Made by a program: the position numbers and the translations under genes
Assembly (NCBI RefSeq): GCF_001655615.1
Contig: NZ_CP011567.1
Location: 558,001-622,000, forward strand
DNA from: Pseudomonas sp. GR 6-02
Lineage (GTDB): Bacteria > Pseudomonadota > Gammaproteobacteria > Pseudomonadales > Pseudomonadaceae
DNA: 64,000 nt
Direction: 5' to 3'
Notes under the pieces: model-generated
The model's input: the letters and a program-made list of their open reading frames with translations, nothing else
Database searches by the model: none
What the model was told of the DNA's origin: nothing
Shown here: piece after piece, positions 57,499 to 64,000 of the stretch
Position numbering within the stretch: position 1 is the stretch's first letter
Layout: every line of letters starts with the position of its first letter

Positions 57499-58308
57499 AT
57501 GTCTGATTTTCTTCCGGCTAACTTAAGACTGCTGTGTAGTCACTATCGATCCGTCGCGGAAGTCTGTAGGAAACTTCGAATTAATCGTGGGCAATTTAAT
57601 AAATATCTATGCGGAAACAACCTTCCCACACCTTTTAACCTTAAGCGGATCTGCGATTTTTTCGGAGTCGAAGAGTTCGAAATAGGTTTGCCGACAGAGC
57701 AATTCATCATTCTTATCGGCGCTAAAGCAAGGCGAATCAGTCCGTCCAGCGAGGTGACGGCACCGCAGCGGATGCTTGACCACCTTCGGCAACAGTCGTC
57801 GTCGCAGCTAAAAGCCCACACGGGTTACTACTACGAGTACTACCATGCAATGACAGAGCCCGGTTCCATTCTGTGTTCTCTGGTGCATATGTATGAGGAG
57901 GGGCAGCATTTCGTATACGAACGAAATGAACGCTTACAGATAACTGGTGCGGATGGGGAGTTTGAGCGGTATCGATACGTGGGAATTGCCTACTACCTAC
58001 AGGATCGCTTGTTCCTCATTGATTATGAGTCGCTGACGTCCAATGAGATTAGCCAAACCATTCTTATCCCGAGCTTCAAAAGCTGTATTACTCGACTCAA
58101 TGGCTTGAAGATGGGCGTTTCCGCAGCTGATCATCGTACTCCCGCCTGTTCAAGGGTTGTTTGGGAGTATCTCGGGCAGGAGATCAATCCAGTCAATGCG
58201 TATCGCAGGGTGCGGCTGTACAGTAAGGATGATCCCGCCATCGACGATGATTTGCGCGGACGTCTCGCTCAAACCAAAGTCGTTGATGGCCTCTTTGTTA
58301 TTGCGTGA
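57499..58308 (+). CDS. XRE-type transcriptional regulator
   Basis: 269 residues. Residues 8-60 form a helix-turn-helix: YRSVAEVCRKLRINRGQFNK and YLCGNNLPTPFNLKRICDFF. The following about 200 residues are a ligand-sensing domain of unknown type (AKARRISPSSEV to DDLRGRLAQTKVVDGLFVIA). It faces the AgcS symporter gene, suggesting it controls amino-acid uptake or catabolism. No marker of a specific effector was found. Confidence 0.8.
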   Translation: MSDFLPANLRLLCSHYRSVAEVCRKLRINRGQFNKYLCGNNLPTPFNLKRICDFFGVEEFEIGLPTEQFIILIGAKARRISPSSEVTAPQRMLDHLRQQSSSQLKAHTGYYYEYYHAMTEPGSILCSLVHMYEEGQHFVYERNERLQITGADGEFERYRYVGIAYYLQDRLFLIDYESLTSNEISQTILIPSFKSCITRLNGLKMGVSAADHRTPACSRVVWEYLGQEINPVNAYRRVRLYSKDDPAIDDDLRGRLAQTKVVDGLFVIA

Positions 58309-58329
58309 CGCCATGATGAGCCTGACAGC

Positions 58330-58410
58330 CGTGTTGCCGGTTTTGGGGCTCCTATGCGACCCAGCGGAGCAATGCGGCGTTCCGACAAGCCTCCTTGCCA
58401 CATATGTCGT
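58330..58410. repeat. Degenerate REP-like sequence
   Basis: GCCGGTTTTGGGGCTCCTATGC (with shorter matches) and CCTCCTTGCCACA resemble the inner and right-end parts of the repeat at 12400-12467. No intact pair. Between the regulator stop and the LysR gene end. Confidence 0.4.
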
Positions 58411-58434
58411 TTGCCACAGGGATTGTGCAAGGGC

Positions 58435-59346
58435 TCAATGCTGCGGTGCATCCGGACTATCAATCCGCTCCAGCATCCACTTCACAAAATCCCGCACCTT
58501 GGGCACTTCCGCCGAGTGCTCCGGATACGCCAGGTAATAGGCGTCGGTGCTGGGCATTGCATGCTGCCAGGGAATGACCAACTTGCCGTCGGCCAATTCC
58601 TCTTCCACCAGAAACTTCGGTAGCAACGCTACACCACAGCCGACTTGGGCGGCGCGGATGCACATATAGAACGTTTCGAAACGCGGGCCGTGGTAGCTGT
58701 GTTCGGTGTGGTAGCCCTGGCTGTCGAACCAATCGTGCCAGGCCTGGGGGCGGGAAGCGTTTTGCAGCAGGACCAGGTCGGTGAGTTGGGTCGGATCGGT
58801 GAACGGCGTGTCCGGAAGACTGCCCGGGGCGCACACAGGAACAAGCTCTTCGCCGAACAGCTTCAGGCATTCGGTGCCGGGCCGTGAACCCTGGCCGAAG
58901 TAGAACGCCAGGTCGCTGCGACCTTGCAGCAGGTCGTCGGCTTCCTGTTCGCTGCACAGGTCCAGATGGATTGACGGATGACGCAGGCGCCAGCCTTTCA
59001 AGCGTGGCACCAGCCAGCGCGCGCCGAAGGTCGGAGGCGTGGAGACGCGCAAGACTTCGGTGTCTCCGCCGTAGGAACGCAGGTAATGGGTCGACATTTC
59101 GACTTGGGTGAGGATTTTTCGCACCTCCACCAAATACAAATCGCCAGCGGGGGTCATTTGCAGGCGTCGGCGCACCCGGCGGAACAACAGGTGCTGCAAC
59201 AACTCTTCGAGTTGCGCGACCTGTTTGCTCACGGCGCTCTGGGTCAGGTTCAGCTCTTCGGCGGCGCGGGTGAAGCTCAAATGCCGGGTCACGGCCTCGA
59301 AACACTGCAGCGCAGTGATCGACGGCAAGTAGCGTTTATTCAGCAT
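58435..59346 (-). CDS. LysR-family regulator of the ama genes
   Basis: 303 residues. N-terminal helix-turn-helix (HLSFTRAAEELNLTQSAVSK) of the GcvA-like subgroup, then a substrate-binding domain (100-300; LRVSTPPTFGARWLVPRLKG). It is divergent from amaB across 187 bp, the typical LysR arrangement. In pseudomonads the corresponding gene lies beside the pipecolate/lysine catabolism pair. The inducer is inferred to be a lysine-pathway intermediate. Confidence 0.88.
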   Translation of the reverse strand: MLNKRYLPSITALQCFEAVTRHLSFTRAAEELNLTQSAVSKQVAQLEELLQHLLFRRVRRRLQMTPAGDLYLVEVRKILTQVEMSTHYLRSYGGDTEVLRVSTPPTFGARWLVPRLKGWRLRHPSIHLDLCSEQEADDLLQGRSDLAFYFGQGSRPGTECLKLFGEELVPVCAPGSLPDTPFTDPTQLTDLVLLQNASRPQAWHDWFDSQGYHTEHSYHGPRFETFYMCIRAAQVGCGVALLPKFLVEEELADGKLVIPWQHAMPSTDAYYLAYPEHSAEVPKVRDFVKWMLERIDSPDAPQH

Positions 59347-59533
59347 CGGTTCTCCTTGTTCTTGTCTCTCTACGCGGCACGCGTGTTACCGGCAGATTCG
59401 CAGCATGAATAAACGGAATGATATCTCGCTTAATCGTCGTTTGTTGGAGAACCTCGGGAGCGCTAAAACTACAGGTCAGATCAGTCGAATTAATCCGGCT
59501 GCACGTTTTCTGTTTCTGCTCGAGGAGTGACCC

Positions 59534-61024
59534 ATGGTTGCCGCATTGCTTGATCGTCTTGGTGTGAACCCGGCCCTGTACCAGAACGGCAAAGTGCCGG
59601 TGCATTCGCCCATCGACGGTAGTCGGATTGCCGCCGTGAACTGGGAAGGCGCCGCTGAAGTCGAGCAGCACATCAGTCGCGCAGATCATGCGTTCGAATT
59701 GTGGCGCAAGGTGCCGGCGCCGCGCCGTGGCGAACTGGTTCGTCAATTGGGCGACATCCTGCGCGAGTACAAGGCCGATCTCGGTGAGCTGGTTTCCTGG
59801 GAAGCCGGCAAGATCACTCAGGAAGGCCTGGGTGAAGTTCAGGAAATGATCGACATCTGCGACTTCGCGGTCGGTCTGTCCCGTCAGTTGTACGGTTTGA
59901 CCATCGCCTCCGAGCGCCCTGGCCACCACATGCGCGAAACCTGGCACCCGCTGGGCATCGTCGGCGTGATCAGCGCGTTCAACTTCCCGGTCGCCGTCTG
60001 GGCCTGGAACGCGACGCTGGCGCTGGTCTGCGGCAACCCGGTGATCTGGAAGCCGTCGGAGAAAACCCCGCTGACCGCGCTGGCCTGTCAGGCGCTGTTC
60101 GACCGTGTCCTGAAGAACTTCAGCGACGCCCCGCCGCACCTGAGCCAAGTGATCATCGGCGGCCGCGATGCAGGCGAAGCCCTGGTCGATGACCCGCGTG
60201 TCGCGCTGATCAGCGCTACCGGCAGCACCCGCATGGGCCGCGAAGTGGCGCCGAAAATCGCCGCACGTTTCGCCCGTAGCATTCTGGAACTGGGCGGTAA
60301 TAACGCGATGATCCTCGGCCCAAGCGCCGATCTGGACATGGCCGTACGGGCGATTCTGTTTAGCGCCGTCGGCACTGCCGGTCAGCGTTGCACCACCTTG
60401 CGTCGCCTGATTGCCCACGAATCGGTGAAAGAAGAAATCGTCACCCGCCTGAAAGCCGCTTACTCCAAGGTGCGCATCGGCCATCCACTGGAAGGCAACC
60501 TGATCGGGCCGCTGATCGACAAACACAGCTTCGACAACATGCAGGACGCGCTGGAGCAAGCCTTGAGCGAAGGCGGCCGGGTGTTTGGCGGCCAGCGTCA
60601 GCTGGAAGACAAATTCCCCAACGCTTACTACGTTTCACCAGCCATCGTCGAAATGCCGGAACAAAGCGATGTGGTGCGCGACGAAACCTTCGCGCCAATT
60701 CTGTACGTGATCGGTTACACCGATTTCGAAGAGGCATTGCGCCTGAACAACGCCGTGCCACAAGGCCTGTCGTCGTGCATCTTCACCACCGACGTGCGTG
60801 AAGCCGAGCGGTTCATGTCGGCGGTGGGCAGCGATTGCGGCATTGCCAACGTCAACATCGGCCCGAGCGGCGCGGAAATCGGCGGCGCGTTCGGCGGCGA
60901 GAAGGAAACGGGCGGCGGTCGTGAGTCGGGCTCCGATGCATGGCGCGGGTACATGCGCCGCCAGACCAACACCGTGAACTATTCGCTGGAATTGCCGTTG
61001 GCTCAGGGGATTACGTTCGATTAA
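59534..61024 (+). CDS. amaB: L-aminoadipate-6-semialdehyde dehydrogenase
   Basis: 496 residues of the ALDH7 type. The catalytic Cys lies in GTAGQRCTTLRRL and the glutamate in LELGGNN. NAD-binding FNFPVAVWAWNATLAL and GNPVIWKPSEKTPL are intact. The enzyme oxidises aminoadipate semialdehyde (or piperideine-6-carboxylate) in the D-lysine/pipecolate route. It is followed 95 nt later by amaA, with a hairpin between. The start ATG follows GGAG in GAGGAGTGACCC. Confidence 0.9.
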   Translation: MVAALLDRLGVNPALYQNGKVPVHSPIDGSRIAAVNWEGAAEVEQHISRADHAFELWRKVPAPRRGELVRQLGDILREYKADLGELVSWEAGKITQEGLGEVQEMIDICDFAVGLSRQLYGLTIASERPGHHMRETWHPLGIVGVISAFNFPVAVWAWNATLALVCGNPVIWKPSEKTPLTALACQALFDRVLKNFSDAPPHLSQVIIGGRDAGEALVDDPRVALISATGSTRMGREVAPKIAARFARSILELGGNNAMILGPSADLDMAVRAILFSAVGTAGQRCTTLRRLIAHESVKEEIVTRLKAAYSKVRIGHPLEGNLIGPLIDKHSFDNMQDALEQALSEGGRVFGGQRQLEDKFPNAYYVSPAIVEMPEQSDVVRDETFAPILYVIGYTDFEEALRLNNAVPQGLSSCIFTTDVREAERFMSAVGSDCGIANVNIGPSGAEIGGAFGGEKETGGGRESGSDAWRGYMRRQTNTVNYSLELPLAQGITFD

Positions 61025-61045
61025 GCAGCAAGCGACAAGCTGTTG

Positions 61046-61082
61046 ATCGATCGTTCCCACGCTCTGCGCGGGAACGATCGAT
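61046..61082 (+). terminator. Inverted repeat between amaB and amaA
   Basis: ATCGATCGTTCCC and GGGAACGATCGAT, perfect 13 bp around 11 nt. It resembles a common Pseudomonas repeat. A T-run is lacking, so transcription may continue into amaA. Confidence 0.6.
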
Positions 61083-61118
61083 GGTGTGTTGGTTAGGTTT
61101 CATTTTCGGAGTCTGGCA

Positions 61119-62402
61119 ATGCCGTTACGCGAAGAGTGTCTGTGGGAAAAACTGACGCCGCAAAGGCCCGACAATGCGGCGCTCAAGGGTGAGGTGACGG
61201 TGGATGTCTGCGTCATCGGTGCCGGTTTCACCGGGCTGTCGGCGGCGGTGCATCTGCTGGAGCAAGGCAAAAGTGTCTGTGTGCTGGAAGCGCATCGCGC
61301 CGGCCATGGCGGGTCGGGGCGTAACGTCGGGCTGGTCAACGCGGGGATGTGGATTCCTCCGGACGAAATCGAAGCCGGTTTTGGCAAGGCGGTCGGCAGT
61401 CAGCTCAACCGTATGCTCGGAGCCGCGCCGTCGCTGGTGTTCAGCCTGGTCGACAAATACAACATCGATTGCCAGTTGCGCCGCGAAGGCACGCTGCACA
61501 TGGCGCACAACGCGCGTGGCGAGGCGGACCTGCGCAGTCGCGAAGAACAATGGAAACGTCGTGGGGCACCGGTGGAATTGTTGACCGGAGCTGCCTGCGA
61601 ACAAGCCACGGGCACCCGGAAGATCGCCGCCGCGCTGCTCGACCGGCGTGCCGGCACGATCAACCCGATGGCCTACACCACGGGGCTGGCCAACGCGGCT
61701 ATCGGCCTTGGCGGTCAGTTGTTCGATCATTCCCCGGTGACCCGACTCGAACGTCAGGGCCAGCGCTGGTCGGTGCAGACCGCCCAGGGTTCGGTGCTGG
61801 CCGAACAGGTGGTGATCGCCTCCAATGCCTATACCGAAGGCGACTGGACGGAGCTGCGTCGCAACTTCTTCCCCGGTTATTACTATCAAGTGGCTTCGGT
61901 GCCACTGACCGAAGACGCCGCGCAGCAAATTCTGCCCGGTGGTCAGGGTTCCTGGGACACCCGGCAAGTGCTCAGCAGCATCCGTCGTGATGCCGAGGGG
62001 CGGTTGTTGCTCGGCAGTCTCGGCAATGGCAACCAGAAACCGACCTGGTTCCTCAAAGCCTGGGCCGATCGGGTTCAGCAGCATTACTTCCCCTACCTGA
62101 AACCGGTGGAATGGGAATGCACCTGGACCGGTTGCATCGCCTTCACCCCCGATCATTTGATGCGCCTGTTCGAGCCGGCACCGGGTCTGGTGGCCGTTAC
62201 TGGTTACAACGGTCGAGGCGTGACCACCGGCACAGTGGTCGGCAAAGCCTTCGCCGACTACTTGTGTAACGGAAATCCTCAAGCCCTGCCGATTCCCTTC
62301 GCACCCATGCAGCCATTGGCGGGCGTGGGGCTGCGAAGCTGCCTGTATGAGGCCGGTTTTTCGCTGTATCACGCGGGCCAGTGCCTGCGGATCGTGATCT
62401 GA
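61119..62402 (+). CDS. amaA: FAD-dependent L-pipecolate oxidase
   Basis: 427 residues from ATG 61119 (MPLREECLWEKLTPQRPDNA). The FAD-binding motif VIGAGFTGLSAAVHLLE is near residue 32, and a DAO-type fold continues to GYNGRGVTTGTVVGKAFADY near 370. AmaA oxidises L-pipecolate to piperideine-6-carboxylate, which the AmaB step then uses. Gene order (LysR, amaB, amaA) matches known pseudomonad loci. Confidence 0.85.
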   Translation: MPLREECLWEKLTPQRPDNAALKGEVTVDVCVIGAGFTGLSAAVHLLEQGKSVCVLEAHRAGHGGSGRNVGLVNAGMWIPPDEIEAGFGKAVGSQLNRMLGAAPSLVFSLVDKYNIDCQLRREGTLHMAHNARGEADLRSREEQWKRRGAPVELLTGAACEQATGTRKIAAALLDRRAGTINPMAYTTGLANAAIGLGGQLFDHSPVTRLERQGQRWSVQTAQGSVLAEQVVIASNAYTEGDWTELRRNFFPGYYYQVASVPLTEDAAQQILPGGQGSWDTRQVLSSIRRDAEGRLLLGSLGNGNQKPTWFLKAWADRVQQHYFPYLKPVEWECTWTGCIAFTPDHLMRLFEPAPGLVAVTGYNGRGVTTGTVVGKAFADYLCNGNPQALPIPFAPMQPLAGVGLRSCLYEAGFSLYHAGQCLRIVI

Positions 62403-62765
62403 TTGTTGAAATATGTTGCTGGAAGCAGCGCTTTTCAGCGAAGCGGCTAGCCTGTAATGGTGCGGGTTGTAGCAGTTGCGCACCAGCAGTGTGCAGTTCG
62501 GTGACGCGGGCTGTTACAGGCAGGTTGCACATCGTTTGGCGCTGCGGTTGCAATGATGGCGCATGCGGGTTGCGCCTTTTGAAATAAATGGTTTCACCTC
62601 CCGCGGTTTAGACGGTTGCACGCCCAATGAAAATGGGATCGAAACAGTCGAAATAACAAGAAAGCAGCGACTTTTTTCAGAATAAAAAACCGATGGCACG
62701 GCCCTTGCTCTGAGCATTCAGTGAAGTCGCAGTGCCAACTAAAAAAAACCTTGGAGCACCACCTC
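62403..62765 (+). other. 363-bp region upstream of the BCAA-binding protein gene
   Basis: No gene seen. It holds a 19-bp inverted repeat GGCGCA-7 nt-TGCGCC at 62558-62576, a possible activator site, and a sigma-54 promoter at 62694-62709. Confidence 0.5.
62694..62709 (+). promoter_or_regulatory. Consensus sigma-54 promoter
   Basis: TGGCACG (62694-62700), GCCC, TTGCT (62705-62709), an exact match to TGGCACG-N4-TTGCW. It lies about 57 nt before the ATG at 62766. Confidence 0.85.
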
Positions 62766-63899
62766 ATGTCCCAGACGTTTTACAAGAAAGGCTTTCTGGC
62801 CCTCGCAGTGGCAGCTGCGTTGGGTGTTTCTGCGTTTGCACAGGCTGATGTGAAAATCGGTGTGGCCGGCCCTATGACAGGCGCCAACGCGGCATTTGGC
62901 GAGCAGTACATGAAGGGTGCGCAGGCAGCCGCTGATGCGGTCAACGCCGCCGGCGGTGTCAACGGGGAAAAAATCGTACTGGTCAAAGGCGATGACGCCT
63001 GCGAGCCGAAGCAGGCTGTGACGGTCGCCAAAGACCTGACTGAAAAGAAAGTCGTTGGTGTGGTAGGTCACTTCTGCTCCTCGTCGACCATCCCTGCCTC
63101 CGAGATCTACGATGAAGCCGGCATCATCACGATCACCCCAGGTTCCACCAACCCCAAGGTGACCGAGCGCGGCCTGAGTGCCATGTTCCGCATGTGCGGG
63201 CGTGACGACCAGCAAGGTATCGTGGCTGGCGACTATATCGTCGACGTGCTCAAGGGCAAGAAAGTCGCCGTGCTGCACGACAAGGACACCTATGGCCAAG
63301 GCTTGGCAGATGCCACCAAGGCTCAACTGATCAAGCGCGGCGTAACGCCAGTGCTGTATGAAGGCCTGACTCGCGGCGAGAAAGACTTCAGCGCCGTCGT
63401 CACCAAGATCCGTGCGGCCGGTGCCGACGTGGTCTACTTCGGCGGCTTGCACCCGGAAGCCGGTCCACTGGTTCGGCAACTGCGTGAACAGGGCCTCAAA
63501 GACGTCAAGTTCATGTCCGATGACGGCATCGTGACTGACGAACTGGTGACCACCGCCGGTGGCCCACAGAACGTTGATGGCGTACTGATGACCTTCGGCG
63601 CCGACCCACGTCTGCTGCCAGACAGCAAGACCGTGGTAGACGCCTTCCGCAAGGCCGGCACCGAACCTGAAGGCTACACCTTGTACGCTTACGCTTCGGT
63701 CCAGACCCTGGCCGCAGCGTTCAATGGCGCCAAATCCAACAAGGGCGAAGACGCTGCCAAATGGCTGAAAGCCAACCCGGTCAAGACCGTCATGGGCGAG
63801 AAGACCTGGGACAGCAAGGGCGACCTGAAAGTCTCCGACTACGTGGTTTACAAGTGGGACAAGGACGGCAAATACCACCAGCTGGAAAAACAGAAGTGA
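62766..63899 (+). CDS. Branched-chain amino-acid ABC transporter substrate-binding protein
   Basis: 377 residues from ATG 62766, with GGAG upstream. Signal peptide MSQTFYKKGFLALAVAAALG up to FAQA, mature start DVKIGVAGPMTGANAAFGEQ. The Leu/Ile/Val-binding fold shows in DDACEPKQAVTVAKDL, GHFCSSSTIPASEIY (a disulfide with the earlier cysteine), and YFGGLHPEAGPL. It is the LivJ/BraC type. Transporter genes presumably lie past the window end. Confidence 0.92.
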   Translation: MSQTFYKKGFLALAVAAALGVSAFAQADVKIGVAGPMTGANAAFGEQYMKGAQAAADAVNAAGGVNGEKIVLVKGDDACEPKQAVTVAKDLTEKKVVGVVGHFCSSSTIPASEIYDEAGIITITPGSTNPKVTERGLSAMFRMCGRDDQQGIVAGDYIVDVLKGKKVAVLHDKDTYGQGLADATKAQLIKRGVTPVLYEGLTRGEKDFSAVVTKIRAAGADVVYFGGLHPEAGPLVRQLREQGLKDVKFMSDDGIVTDELVTTAGGPQNVDGVLMTFGADPRLLPDSKTVVDAFRKAGTEPEGYTLYAYASVQTLAAAFNGAKSNKGEDAAKWLKANPVKTVMGEKTWDSKGDLKVSDYVVYKWDKDGKYHQLEKQK

Positions 63900-63913
63900 T
63901 ATGAGCGGTTGAT

Positions 63914-63940
63914 CTGCCCGGCGCCTTGCGCGCCGGGCAG
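63914..63940 (+). terminator. Hairpin after the BCAA-binding protein gene
   Basis: CTGCCCGGCG (63914-63923) and CGCCGGGCAG (63931-63940), perfect 10 bp, 14 nt after the stop. No T-run; it may attenuate rather than end transcription into following transporter genes. Confidence 0.65.
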
Positions 63941-64000
63941 TCCTGAAACATGTCCGTGCAGTACCTGTCTTTTCTCGTAGAGCTGCACACAACCGAGTTG

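Noticed and set aside
63951..64000. Open frame running to the window end after the binding-protein gene
   Set aside because: Its 17 residues (MSVQYLSFL and on) do not resemble the usual LivH permease start and no ribosome site is seen; it cannot be judged at the edge.

Overview
The window reads as a chromosomal segment of a Pseudomonas of the fluorescens group. The reasons are the backbone gene order (rhodanese - HDOD - motAB - rsgA - orn - queG - nnr - tsaE - amiB - mutL - miaA - hfq - hflX - hflKC - hisZ - purA - tRNA-Leu - rnr - rlmB - rpsF - rpsR - rplI - dnaB), GC-rich codon use, many REP/REPIN-type intergenic repeats, azurin, and a pipecolate-oxidase/aminoadipate-semialdehyde-dehydrogenase pair. 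No identification beyond that level was possible without a database search.

Layout. 1-4236: rhodanese (cut by the window edge), an HDOD protein and the flagellar stator genes motAB behind a convincing FliA (sigma-28) promoter. 4314-10610: an accessory block sitting between motB and rsgA. It holds a sterol-desaturase-family membrane protein, a small alpha-helical protein, an AbiE-like toxin-antitoxin pair with palindromes at both ends and 26-bp direct repeats outside them, a relic of the small-protein gene, and a tightly coupled three-gene TIR - caspase-like protease - TIR operon that looks like a Thoeris-type antiphage system. 10620-29376: housekeeping genes for ribosome GTPases, oligoribonuclease, queuosine, NAD(P)HX repair, t6A, cell-wall amidase, mismatch repair, tRNA isopentenylation, Hfq, HflXKC, HisZ and PurA, then a chemoreceptor. 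29401-32048: a REPIN and a ferric-iron ABC permease/binding protein pair. 32321-32781: a tandem duplication of a complete promoter - tRNA-Leu(CAG) - terminator unit. 32943-42747: rnr-rlmB, the rpsF operon, dnaB and ygiQ.

42962-44328 carries an uncharacterised pair: a 306-aa protein with a hydrophobic hairpin and an overlapping four-TM protein, possibly toxin and immunity. 44405-51257 is a three-gene transglutaminase/ATP-grasp ligase cluster behind a sigma-54 promoter and an NtrC-like site. 51387-55156 has a small basic/acidic protein, a LOG-family protein, azurin, and nadE-pncB for NAD synthesis. 55322-55744 holds two very small genes, one a paralogue of the small protein at 5944. 55873-58308 is an alanine/glycine:sodium symporter divergent from an XRE-type regulator. 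58435-62402 is the LysR-amaB-amaA lysine/pipecolate catabolism locus. 62694-63899 is a branched-chain amino-acid binding protein gene behind a textbook sigma-54 promoter.

The most interesting parts are the defence block (two immune-type modules in one insertion spot between conserved genes), the small-protein family, the possible toxin/immunity pair, and the nitrogen-type control signals on the ligase cluster and the binding-protein gene.
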